This document shows positions 1 to 9,865 of a DNA stretch of 64,000 bases, piece after piece. The position numbers and the translations under genes were made by a program. Below the pieces are notes generated by a model. That model worked only from the letters and a program-made list of their open reading frames with translations. It searched no databases and was not told the DNA's origin. Position 1 is the stretch's first letter; the number at the start of each line of letters is the position of its first letter. Source of the DNA: Lycium barbarum (Eukaryota > Streptophyta > Magnoliopsida > Solanales > Solanaceae); contig NC_083346.1 in assembly GCF_019175385.1 (NCBI RefSeq), forward strand, positions 62,525,821 to 62,589,820. The letters are read 5' to 3'.

Positions 1-110
1 AATATTTTCATGAACAACTCATGTATTAAGTAAGATAAAAATATTGCCTTATCTCTTACTAGTCACAATTATCTCAAATTATCCGAATGTGCAAAATGCG
101 GGATATAACA
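1..110 (-). mobile_element. Element Z: partial 3' LTR (start of U3)
   Basis: On the minus strand an LTR begins at 110 with TGTTATATCCCG, directly after a polypurine tract, and runs off the left edge. It starts in the same way as the LTRs of E (TGTTATAACCCG) and F (TGTTATATCCCG). Only the first part of U3 is visible. Confidence 0.8.
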
Positions 111-146
111 TCCTCCCCCCCTTTAGAACATTCGTCCTCGAATGTT
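111..146 (-). promoter_or_regulatory. Element Z polypurine tract and adjacent hairpin
   Basis: On the minus strand AACATTCGAGGACGAATGTT (127-146) forms an 8-bp stem with an AGGA loop. It is followed by an A/G-rich tract with seven G ending at the LTR boundary (111-124). The tract would prime plus-strand DNA synthesis. The same hairpin-plus-tract arrangement recurs in C, E (twice), G and, diverged, in A. Confidence 0.8.
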
Positions 147-2354
147 GAACTGGCCTCATGGTGTATCACAGTACTTCGGGGAGGTCTCCTTTGTGGAAGA
201 CTGGACGTATCGCTTCTAATTCGGTGGTAACTCTGATTCATGGGTGACTTTGCCAACACTACGGACAATTTAATAAGGCCCACTATATCTTGGATTGAGC
301 CTTTCATTCCTGCCGAGTCTTATTATACCTTCCATAGGTGACGTCTTCAGGAATAGCCATTCGCCAATCTGGGACTCTAAGTGTCGACGTCGATTTTTGG
401 TCTTCAAGTATTCTTCTTTTCTCGCTCCTCGTTGTCTTGCTAATGGGCAGTTACCCTGCTCATATATAACATATTCTTTGTGTTTATCTATTCGGTACCT
501 CTTTCGGCTTTCCCTCTAATCCTACATTCTAAGTGTTTATCCAATCAAAACTTGCCACTAATGAACATAATGGTTATGTTCCTTACCAAGGCCAGTTATA
601 TCAGTATCCAAAACGTATATATGTGATATTGTTTTGCCACTTCTCATTCTTCGCAATCCAACTATACTCATGATGACTTATGATTCGAGTTCAGTAAATT
701 TATTAACTAGCAACATCTTTAGGTTCTTGCCACAACCTTTACTCATTTCCTTCCCTCACATCCCTCTTGGGCACACCTTTACATATCTAGGTACCCCACA
801 AGTTCTGCTCGGTACGGGGAATCAAAACCGTGATCAAGGAATATCGAGGCTTGTGTCAGCATAAAGCATCCTCTCTACGTGTCTTCCATATTTTCCCTAT
901 ATCTACCTTATTGTACACTCGTTGTCAATTTATTTCTACGTCCTTTCGTACCCCTTTATGATATACCAACATATCCCGAATTCTGGCCCCGAGGTAATAA
1001 GTCTGCTTTTCTTGGGCTTGAATTGTCATAGTTCATTTTAGGTCTAATATGTTCTCCCCCCCTTTTATTAAGAGGGTCTGTATACGCCTATACCCTTTAA
1101 GTGACTATCGCTATCCGTGACCTTTTTACAATTGAAGTTTCTTTTTTGTAATTATATCCTTCTATAATAAGGGATTCGGTCAAGGTTTTCCTTTCCTTCA
1201 AACCTATTTCTTATCTTTTATTTTATTTTCTCGATAATCGAATTCCTCAGTCTTCATATAAATCCTCATTCCAGGTCGTAGGTTTTCTTATCAATTACAC
1301 CAACTCTCTATCCTTGTTCTTCCATTGGCAAGTAATCGGCTTGTTATCGCCAACTTATTTAAGTATCCTTCGTACTCCCATATGCTTGTCCTGTTTTTCA
1401 CCGTTAACCTTCCTCAAGTTTGTTTCTCTTTTGTCCCATGCTATCACATTCTAGTTCTTTTACAGACCTGTCCTTCGAATTCCTACGCAAATAGTTTCAT
1501 GATCTGCTCGTCGGCTCTTTTGGAGGCTTGCTCAATCATATTTCTTATTTTTCACCTTTTTCGACATTTGATCTCCTTGCCTTTTATTTACTCACTCCCT
1601 TCCTTTCCAAATATCGTTGTATCAGAACATTTAACCTGTAGTGAAATCAGTATTCGTCTATTCCATAACATCTGTACCATACCTTCCGCTTTGTCTCTTG
1701 AATTCTGTCCAGTTAATATTTTCCATACGTCGCAACACTAGTTGCTAGGTTTCACTTAGCGATCGATATAGTCATAAATGAGATATCATGTGCATACACG
1801 TATATTTATTACCATTTCGCTTACAGAATATTTCCAAACACTATTCAAACTTACTCTGATTCCAGAGCTGCGTTGTGCTTTCTTATTCTTCACCGGCCTA
1901 GTCCGCCTTAGCCTACGCGACCTCTTTAAGGTTTCTAACTACTCCGCATATTATAATTTCCTTTAGGTTATTCCAAGTTTCCCATTTGTCTCTTATATCT
2001 ACATTTGTGGAAATTCTAGTACACTTCCTAGGGGGTCACCCATCCCAAAATTTCTCTGGCCCTAGCACGTAACCTCGAAACTTTATTGCATTTCGATGCA
2101 TTAATGCTAATATAATTGCACCCACTTTCCCGCACGACCTTTTTCACACAATCTAGGGCAAGTCGGGGTCTTACCAATTTCCGAAAAGTTCTCGTAGCGG
2201 GTCCCACTCCGATCGAGAGAGGGTCTTTTATTTTTTTCTTATTATGTAACTACCGAGTTAGCCTTCTAAATTCTCAACATTTACTCTTTATATGTATGGA
2301 TAACTACCTCAAACGGTTCTATCAATTCGGGTTTTATCCCAATTCTACCAGCAA
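147..2354 (-). mobile_element. Element Z interior, non-coding 3' part
   Basis: About 2.2 kb lie between the gag remnant and the polypurine tract, where pol should be. I can read no reverse transcriptase, RNase H or integrase motif in any frame. Open frames here are short and match nothing I recognise. A 5S rRNA-derived segment lies at 2023-2123. The region corresponds to the pol-less interiors of C and E, so Z appears to be a non-autonomous derivative keeping gag only. Confidence 0.7.
2023..2123 (-). ncRNA. 5S rRNA-derived module in element Z
   Basis: Read on the minus strand, this matches plant 5S rRNA over about 101 nt but is the most diverged of four copies here. The box A region (GAGGTTACGTGCTAGGG) and box C region (GGGATGGGTGACCCCCTAGG) are the clearest parts. 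The last ~17 nt of 5S are absent. It aligns without large gaps to the copies at 37914 and 46899. It is not a functional 5S gene; it is a captured sequence decaying inside a retrotransposon. Confidence 0.75.
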
Positions 2355-3854
2355 CTAGGGGAAAAATATATCTATCAATGCATATACATTTCTGTAAAAT
2401 CCCAACAGTATACCTGTAGCCACGTCTGGTGACGCCTGCTGGTCCTGTCGGCCGGCCAAGGCATATAAGCTGTTCGAAGGACCGCTAGAACCGGGAGCTC
2501 CGCCTCGACCTCTACCGCGACCTGCCGGTGTCGGCCGCATAGCTACAGAAGGGGAAGATGAACCAGAAACTGACCCAGTGGGCTGGGCTGAACCACCGGG
2601 ACCATTCTTAAACGGGCACTCCCTCAAAACATGGTCTTGACGACCATAAAAGAAATAGGCACCCATAGCATGATAACACCTCCCTGGGTGAGGCTTTCCA
2701 CAGTAAGAACACCAAGGCATGGGTGACTTTAACTGATTGAAAACTCTGCTCACCTGCGAACCTGAACCCCTGGAACTTTGTCCAGCTCCTGAGTATCCGG
2801 TGCTATCAAATCTCCCACCAGTGGACCGCGGGGGTGCACTTCGTGCTGGCTGAGAAGACTGTCTAGTATTCTGTTGAGGCTGCCCGCCTCGAAACTCCCG
2901 AGAATAGCCAGCTGATCTGGCCCTCTTGGGCTGGCCTCTATCACAATCTCTGTCGGGTTGGCGCCCTCTGTGGCGATCCTCCATTCCCTGAGCATATGCC
3001 TGCACCCGAGCAATATCTATCCCAGGCTAGGATGCCATCGCCATACAACTATCAATCAGGTAGTCATCCAACCCTATCACATATCGGTGCATCCTATCAG
3101 TCATATCAGCCACGATGGTGGGCGCATATCTGGCTAGGGAGTCAAACTCTAGGTTGTACTCTCGAACACTTCTGCCCCTCTGTCTCAGTTGTAAAAATTT
3201 GTCAACCCTCGCTCGCCGCATCTCGGGCGGCAGAAAGTGGCCCAGAAAGGCTGCTGTAAACTCGTCCCACACAGGTGGAGGAGCATCCTCGCCTCTAGAC
3301 AGCTCCCAGGACTCATACCAATTGACCGCTATATCACGCAGTCTATATGAAGCCAGCTCGACAGACTCAGTCTTAGAAGCTCTAACTAATCTCAGCGTAC
3401 GCTGCATCTGTCGAATAAAGTCCTGGGGATCCTCCTCGGGCTTTGACCCGTTGAACTATGGGGGATTACAGGTCAAGAAATCACAAACCCTCAAACTGTC
3501 ACGTCTATCCACATCATCACCCCCAAGCCCGCGTCTGCGAGCCTGCCCTGCTACTAGTCTCGTCAATAACTGTACAGCATCTCTCATCACCCTGTCCTCT
3601 GCTCCTGGCTGAGGAGCTGGTGGCTCGGGCGCTGGAGCCTCTGGAGATAATGGTGGAGCCGCCTCCTGATCCATAGAGGCAGCGGCTGCTGCTCTAGGCT
3701 CCTCTGATAATAGTGGCGTAGCAGAGCCCGCTGACTGGGGCATAACCTCGGGCATAGTCTGGGCACGGGCCCTGGTAACTCTCTAGGCCTGGCTGGTCTC
3801 TCCAACTACTGCTGATTTGCCCTTCTGGGCAGCTGTCGCTTTTCTCGGAGGCAT
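2355..3854 (-). pseudogene. gag: Element Z gag pseudogene (Ty3/Gypsy capsid and nucleocapsid)
   Basis: About 500 codons run in a single frame from an ATG at 3854 (MPPRKATAAQKGK). Three TAG stops break it, near 3784, at 3456-3458 and at 3027-3029, with no frameshift. The order is a Pro/Ala-rich N-terminus, the capsid core (VNWYESWELSRGEDAPPPVW; LRQRGRSVREYNLEF), an Arg/Gly/Ser-rich stretch and a nucleocapsid with WCSYCGKPHPGRC. In the following CCHC knuckle the first two cysteines are tyrosines (YFFYGRQDHVLREC). The frame ends at VYALID then IFFP-stop, just where the protease active site follows in G. Family membership is clear from likeness to the gag of G. The role would be assembly of virus-like particles. 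Confidence 0.88.
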
Positions 3855-3960
3855 CGCTGTAAACATAACATTTCGTCAGAAAGGAACCATCCTAATAATA
3901 CCGCTCTATCGCACGATCTAAGATCGAAAGAAAAGTAACATCCTAAATGTCCTGTAGCTT

Positions 3961-4000
3961 CCTGTTTATAGATGTGGTGCACAACACACCGATAAACAAG
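3961..4000 (-). promoter_or_regulatory. Hairpin downstream of primer site, element Z
   Basis: CCTGTTTAT (3961-3969) pairs with ATAAACAAG (3992-4000), with one G-U pair. The loop contains GTG/CAC pairing. The same stem lies at the same place in B, E1 and E2. A role in RNA dimerisation or packaging is an inference from position. Confidence 0.6.
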
Positions 4001-4041
4001 ACTCTACTAGACACAGCCTGTAGACATTCCGAGGACAAACT

Positions 4042-4053
4042 GCTCTGATACCA
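4042..4053 (-). promoter_or_regulatory. Element Z primer-binding site (tRNA-iMet)
   Basis: The minus strand reads TGGTATCAGAGC, the complement of the 3' end of plant initiator tRNA-Met. It lies 4 nt after the LTR end (TGACA at 4058-4062). This fixes Z as a minus-strand element. Confidence 0.9.
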
Positions 4054-4057
4054 CTTT

Positions 4058-4995
4058 TGTCACGACCCAACCCCGTAGGCCGTGACTAGTGCCCGAGATA
4101 GACACTCGTACATACTTACTAACCAAAACCTACTTGCGTTTAACATATTAAGGATTTTCGTGCATACTAAGCAACATGTCACTTATATCGTTACTTATAA
4201 CGTAGTACACAAACCGATCAAGTTATTGTAGAATAGAGAAATTCCAGACGTAAACCATATTAGCATATCCGGACAGAATGATCCATGACCCACATACATG
4301 TCTACAGGCCTCTAACAAAGACAACAGAATCATATGATGGGACAGGGCCCCGCCGTACCCCTGAATGGTCACACATACATAAATATATACAACAGACGGA
4401 ACTGTACCAAAAGTATGGCTCCGGATCAAGGGAGCACTTCAAACAGCAGAACGGATATCCTAGGCTGACGGACCACCGTAACGAACGTCTGTACCTGCGG
4501 GCATGAAACGCAGCCCCCGAAGAAAGGGGGTCAGTACGGAATATGTACTGAGTATGTAAGGCATGAAATATAGAAAATAGAAACATAACAGGAACAATAG
4601 TACAAAAAGTAAGTACATTAGCCAGGATACCAAGGTACTTATTTCCCGAACGTAGATCACGCTTACCGATTTCATATGTCAGAAAAGTACAGATAATGAG
4701 TAAATCATCCAGAGTATCAAAATACTTACTTTCCAAACACAGATCATGTGTGCTGACATCTTTTGTCATCGTATACATATACTTATAACAGATCCCGACC
4801 CTCTAGTAAGGGACGCGGTGAATGGAGTCATCATATATGCCGACATCGTAAATCATATATGCATATACCAGATCTCGGCCCTTTAGTGAGGGACGCGGTG
4901 AACAGAATCATCGATGCAAGTCAAAATCATATATCATATGTGCACATAACAGATCCCGACCCTCTATTGCGGGACGCGGTGGTCAGTACGGTAGG
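4058..4995 (-). mobile_element. Element Z: truncated 5' LTR
   Basis: On the minus strand the LTR ends with GGGTCGTGACA at 4058. It contains the conserved block GTACTGAC, a G/C hairpin and TTTCATGCCCGCAG|GT around 4490-4560. Beyond about 4995 the minus-strand match stops and a plus-strand LTR (B) begins, so its U3, TATA box and donor-like site are missing. The breakpoint is uncertain by roughly 20 bp. Confidence 0.7.
4790..4985 (-). repeat. Three hairpin-forming repeats in the Z LTR
   Basis: Three copies of CAGATCYCGRCCCTYTA...GGGACGCGGTG are spaced about 75-80 bp. Each holds a CCCT/AGGG inverted repeat. On the minus strand they read ACCGCGTCCC...AGGGTCGGGA, related to the ACCGAGTCCCTC...GGGCCGGGAC repeats in the E LTRs. 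Confidence 0.75.
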
Positions 4996-5176
4996 AGTTT
5001 TAAGGTGTTTCAAAAGCCTAAAGTGAAGTTCGTCGAGTAGTTTCCAACACAACAAACCACTCGACAAAAAGACATCGGAGTAGGGAGTTATGGCCATTTT
5101 AAGATAAAGATCCAAGCTGCCAAATGGCTTTCGTAGGTCCCACTTGGGAAAGTCGGTGGAACCGACTTATGAGGGC

Positions 5177-5185
5177 TATAAAAAA
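5177..5185 (+). promoter_or_regulatory. TATA box of element B LTR
   Basis: TATAAAAAA follows a GTCGG...CCGAC inverted repeat (5151-5167). The C LTR has an equivalent GTCGGTTCCACCGAC before its TATATAA. It would position Pol II transcription in the LTR. Confidence 0.6.
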
Positions 5186-6195
5186 CCCCCATCAACCCCA
5201 TTTTTTCAGCATTTTACATTCTGATGAGTCTTAGAAACTGCCCAACACATCCCCCAAACACTTATAGCCCATTAAATCAAGAATTTAACAAGATTACACC
5301 AAACTAGTCCATGAAAGGTGATTGTTCTTGCTTCTACTTGATGTTATGGTGAGTTTGGTCTAGAAGAAAGTTGGTGTGGCTAAAGTTCTTCAAGTATAAG
5401 GTATGTTCTTTATCCTATCTCTTAGGTTGAGTTGATTTGAAGGTTTAGCAAATCTAAAAGTGAAAATAGTTATGGAGCAAAGGCATAAAGTGTCGTGTTG
5501 TAGTTGTAGAGTTTATGGACTATTTTGAGCATGTTGTGGCCGTGTGGTTGGGCTGATTTCCATGTATATGGATAGTATCTAATGTTGTTGGTGTGTTGAT
5601 GAAATTATGCTCCTTGATTGGGAAGAAAGGAAGTGTATATTGTTATTGTATGTTGAAAACATCGTGTGGGAATGTTTTATGGAATATTTGGGTATTGATG
5701 ATGATGTTGTTGATATTAGTATTGCTATTGTTGTTGCTTTGTTGGTATTGTGATTTCGGGCTAGGGATATGAACAGGGTAGATGCTGCCCGAATTTCGGC
5801 AGATTCTAAAGAGGATTAATTTGAAGGCTTAAGATAAGCATATGACGATAAGTCTAACAGTGATATGAATTCTCTTGAATGTAGATTTACGAGCTTGGAA
5901 GAATAAGATTTAAGTAATAGGAGACCAAAAAGGTATGTTACGGTTTTCCCTTTCTTTCATTTTGGCATGACCCTATGACATGAGAGAACAACGAGTAATC
6001 GAGTCTCAATATCACTTTACTCTTAGAAGTACTAGGAGTATCTCAGTTCTTGATGATCCTATACCCCTTGTTATGATATTCCTTTCCGTTCATGGGTCCT
6101 GAGTTTTGTATCATGATAATGTTAGTTCATATTTATGCATTGTATTTATTTACATATATGCATATTGACCCGTGACCAGAAGGCGTTATATACGC

Positions 6196-6196
<1 letters not shown>

Positions 6197-6230
<34 letters not shown>
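6197..6230 (+). repeat. (TA)n microsatellite in B LTR
   Basis: About 17 TA dinucleotides, followed by CATATATGGGG. Similar tracts occur at comparable places in the C LTR. Confidence 0.95.
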
Positions 6231-6236
<6 letters not shown>

Positions 6237-6683
6237 TGGGGTATGGGGAAAGGGTGAGGCGTTATATACATATTACCACCTGATCAGCTGGATGATGATT
6301 ATGATGCCCGAAGGGGCCTATATGATATATGGATCGGGCCGTACATTCCGCGGCACTATTATATGGGATATGGATCGGGCCGTACGTTCCTCGGCACTAT
6401 GACTTATGCATATCATACGCCGTCAGAGGCATTTCCAGTAAGTAGAGATATACAGATATGTTCAGATAGTCAGACATATAGATGTATTCATATAGATATG
6501 TTCAGATAGTCAGACATATAGATGCATTCATACAGATATGTTCAGATAGTCCAACACATAGATGCATTCAGTCAGTCAGATTAGCTCATGAGTTTCAGAT
6601 TCTCTTCATGACTCCTATGTGTATGTTACTCTTATGCCTTAAATACTCGGTACACTATCCGTACTGACTCCCCTATTGTTCGA

Positions 6684-6700
6684 GGGGGGGGGGGGGGGGG
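6684..6700 (+). repeat. Poly-G run (17 nt)
   Basis: Uninterrupted G17 in the stem region between the GTACTGAC box and the GCAG|GT site of the B LTR. Length may be affected by sequencing error. Confidence 0.9.
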
Positions 6701-6817
6701 CTATGTTCATGCCCGCAGGTTCAGATAGCCAGGAAGACAGATTGCATCCTTAGGCTGCTTCTTCAGCTTGACAGTGGAGCACTCCTCTCTTGCCAGAGTT
6801 GCCGTCTAGACCTAGTA

Positions 6818-7448
6818 TGATACAACATTAAGAACGAAAACAACAAGAAAATGCAAGAAATAAAGAGATAGATAATTTGACACAACTTAGACTCGATTTA
6901 GCAACCAAAGTTATAGAAAAACTAAAACCTCTAAATTTAAGAACAAGAAGCAACCAAATTCTTAGGATGACCAAGAGGGATTAGAATCCCTAATAACCTA
7001 TCCTCTCAACAAACACCCAATCCAAGGCTAAGCAATCACTCAACTCTCAAGAGTTACAATATCCAAATATCAAGTAATATTCATTAAAATAGTCTAAGTC
7101 TTCCATGAAGAAGAAACGAACTATTTATACTATGCTACAAAAAAAAGATAGCAAAATGACATAAACACCGTTAATGAGAGTAGGGTCTTGTTTGGCTATT
7201 CTTCTTTCTTCAAAATCATGAAATCACCTTTGCAAGAATAGCCAACTCTTTATCGTTTAGCCATTGTGGTAACTTCCCATTTCCTCTTCTTCTCCCCAAG
7301 CAATCTTCATCAATAAATGGACTTGGGATCCAAGGTGCTCATCAAAATTATACTCAAGAACTTCCCGCTTCATGAATAGGCTTTGCAAGTGTTATAGTTC
7401 CCAGGCTTGGCTCCTGTAAATGTCCTTGAGGAAATTGGGCTTGTATCG
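6818..7448 (-). repeat. Element A 3' LTR
   Basis: This copy adjoins the purine tract. Relative to the 5' LTR it carries substitutions, a 5-bp insertion (near 7021) and a 1-bp deletion near 7413 that shifts the frame of the pol tail running into the LTR. Confidence 0.92.
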
Positions 7449-8222
7449 TTCTCCCCATCTTGAAGAGAATTTGTCCTCAAATTTAATGGCTCATCACTTT
7501 CCATTACCATGGGAGATAGGTCACAAATGTTGAAGGTGTTATGAACCTGATATTCCGGAGGGAGATCAATTTTGTAGGCATTATCATTAAGCCTCTCAAG
7601 GACTTCAAAGGGACCATCCCCACGCGGCATCAACTTTGTCTTCCACTTGTTTGGGAATCTTTCTTTTCGGAAGTGCACCCACACCCAATCTCCCGGTTCA
7701 AGGACCACCCTTTTTCTCCTTTGGTTTGCCCTTTTCGCCACCTTTTGATTCTTCTTTTCAAGTTGGAACCTTGCCTTTTCATGGATCTTCTTCATAGCTT
7801 CGACTTTCTTGTTACCATCTAAAATCAATACCACATCTTGAGACAAAAGCGTTAGATCCAAGGGGGTTAGGGGGTTAAAACCATACAACACCTCAAAGGG
7901 TGACATGCCAATAGTGCTATGAATAACTCTATTATATGCAAATTCTACTAAAGGCAATTGGTCTTCCCAAGAGGCTAGCTTCCCTTTTACCATGGCCCGA
8001 AGCATAGATCCTAAAGTCCTATTGACAACTTCGGTTTGGCCATCGGATTGTGGGTGGCAAGAGGTGGAAAACAATAACTTCGTTCCAAGCCTACCCCACA
8101 ATTCTTTCCAAAAGTGGCTAAGGAACTTGGGATCCCTATCGCTCACAATTGTATTGGGAATGCCATGCAATTTAACCGCATTTTCAACAAACAAGGAAGA
8201 AATATAGGGAGCATCATCAACC
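7370..8222 (-). pseudogene. pol: Element A integrase core and C-terminal domain (broken)
   Basis: The frame 8194-7370 carries the integrase catalytic region: VSDRDPKFLSHFW with the second Asp, CHPQSDGQTEVVNR with the Glu, and SPFEVLYG. The C-terminal domain follows (PGDWVWVHFRKERFPNKW; LMPRGDGPFEVLERLNDNAY). The first catalytic Asp (MDFVMGLPR) is in the upstream frame, so a frameshift near 8210-8250 splits the domain. The reading frame continues past the purine tract and ends at 7370 inside the LTR. The 5' LTR copy keeps a longer open tail (SRPLTRSQARELQHLQ). The role would be insertion of the cDNA. Confidence 0.9.
7449..7483 (-). promoter_or_regulatory. Element A polypurine tract and hairpin
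   Basis: On the minus strand AATTTGAGGACAAATT (7468-7483) makes a 6-bp stem with an AGGA loop, followed by the purine tract AAGATGGGGAGAA at the LTR edge. The stem sequence differs from that of Z, C and E while loop and pairing are kept. Confidence 0.7.
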
Positions 8223-9161
8223 TTATGGCAAGCAATGAAATGAGCAATTTTCGAAAATGATCAACAACAACAAAGATGCTATCTTTACCCCTTTTGTCCT
8301 AGGCAATCCCATCACAAAGTCCATGGAAATGTCAAACCAAGGTTGTTGAGGGATGGGGAGGGGAGTGTATAAGTCATGTGGTTGAAGCCTAGATTTAGCT
8401 TTCCGGTATTCAAGGCATTGGCCACAAATTCGGGCCATATCCCGCCGCATGTGGGGCCAATAGAATTGCTCCTCAAGAATCCCCATTGTCTTGTCAATCC
8501 CAAAGTGTCCCATCAATCCCCTATTGTGTGCCTCCCTCACAAATAACTCCCTCCAAGGGCTTATGGGCATACATAGTCGCTTGTTCTTGAACAAGAAACT
8601 AAAAAACTTAGAATAGGGAGTAGAAGATCTATCCCTAAGCCACCTTTCCCTTTCCCATTCTTCGCATTCTAGAAAGATTTGTGCAAAGACGGGGTCCTCG
8701 GGATACAATGTCTTCAAGCTCTTAAAACCCATCAATTTGGAAGACAAAGTATTGATCAAAATATGTTTCCTTGATAAGGCATCCGCCAATACATTATCCT
8801 TTCCCTTTTTGTATTGGATTACATAAGGGAAGGATTCAAGGAATTCAACCCATTTGGCATGCCTTTTGTTCAATTTACCTTGGGCCTTAAGATTCTTTAA
8901 AGACTCATGGTCGGTCCGAATCACAAACTATTTAGGCCACAAGTAGTGTTGCCAATTTCCCAAAGCACGAATTAAGGCATACAACTCAAGATCATAGGTA
9001 GTATAATTCAAAGTCGCTCCCTTGAGTTTTTCACTAAAATAGGCTATGGGCTTTAGGTCTTGCATTAAAACGGCTCCAATACCCACTTTGCTTGCATCAC
9101 ATTCAATCTCAAATATTTTGTCAAAGTCGGGTAATTGCAACAATGGTGTGGAGCTAAGCAT
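8223..9161 (-). pseudogene. pol: Element A RNase H and integrase zinc domain (broken)
   Basis: RNase H starts with [16 protein letters not shown] and [15 protein letters not shown] stop at 8925-8927 ([18 protein letters not shown]) splits it. The second half holds DHESLK and [10 protein letters not shown]. After a linker the integrase HHCC zinc domain follows ([31 protein letters not shown]), in which the final expected Cys of the CXXC pair reads Tyr. The start of the catalytic core ([12 protein letters not shown]) comes before the next frameshift. The role would be removal of template RNA and binding of LTR ends. Confidence 0.88.
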
Positions 9162-9230
9162 TTGTTTTAAAATTTCAAAGGCATTAGCTTGCTTCGTACC
9201 CTAAGAAAAAGATTTATCCTTTTAGATTAC

Positions 9231-9865
9231 CTAGGTCAAAGGAACAGCTATGGTACTGAATCCTTTAACAAAATGCCTATAGAAACTAGCCAAGCCATGA
9301 AAGCTTCTTACATCTCCAATGGATTTTGGAGTGGGCCAATTTCTTATGGCTTCTATTATGGATTCATCAACCTCAACCCCCCTTAAGCTCACAACAAATC
9401 CCAAGAAAACAACTTCATCCACACAAAAGGAACATTTATCAACTTTGGCATAAAGTTGTTCTTGTATAAGCACTTCAAACACACATTTCAAATTAATAAC
9501 ATGCTCATCCATGGTTTTACTATACACTAAAATATCATCAAAGTAAACAACCAGGAATTTGCAAATAAAAGGTTTCATCACATGATTAATCAAACGCATG
9601 AAAGTACTATGAGCGTTAGTGAGGCCAAAAGGCATCACCAGCCATTCATATAGACCAAACTTGGTCTTGAATGCAGTTTTCCACTCATCTCCGGGATTCA
9701 TCCGAATTTGATGATACCCGCTCTTAAGATCTATCTTAGAGAATATGCATTAACCATTTAACTCATCAAGCATGTCATCAAGCATGTCATCAAGACGAGG
9801 TATTGGATGGCCATACTTTATGTTATCTTGTTGATGGAACGACAATCAACACACATGCGCCATGA
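9231..9865 (-). pseudogene. pol: Element A reverse transcriptase palm and connection (broken)
   Basis: The frame 9701-9231 reads [20 protein letters not shown], then the active-site [12 protein letters not shown] (YFDD at 9534-9545), then [17 protein letters not shown] and [16 protein letters not shown]. The part from 9702 to 9865 holds the palm start with frameshifts and stops. A triplicated ATCAAGCATGTC-like unit lies at 9763-9795. The enzyme would copy element RNA into DNA. Confidence 0.9.

Larger units (their letters stand above)
5933..6718 (+). other. Candidate LTR-embedded intron, element B
   Basis: The donor-like site is AAAAAG|GTATGT at 5932/5933 and the acceptor-like site is CCCGCAG|GT at 6718/6719. 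A CTGAC branch-point-like pentamer lies at 6664-6668. The same three signals occur in order in the LTRs of C, E, F and G. Splicing is not proven. Confidence 0.45.
4996..6817 (+). mobile_element. Element B: 5' LTR, first part
   Basis: This plus-strand LTR is interrupted by element A and continues at 14613. It has a TATA box at 5177, the palindrome CTGCCCGAATTTCGGCAG near 5787, a GTATGT site at 5933, a hairpin-rich block near 6309-6410 (ATGGATCGGGCCGTACRTTCC repeated) and the GTACTGAC...GCAG|GT block at 6661-6720. Its left end is truncated against the Z LTR. No protein is encoded. Confidence 0.75.

Noticed and set aside
3115..3612. Plus-strand open frames over 2996-3676
   Set aside because: They are antisense to the Z gag pseudogene, whose motifs are clear on the minus strand.
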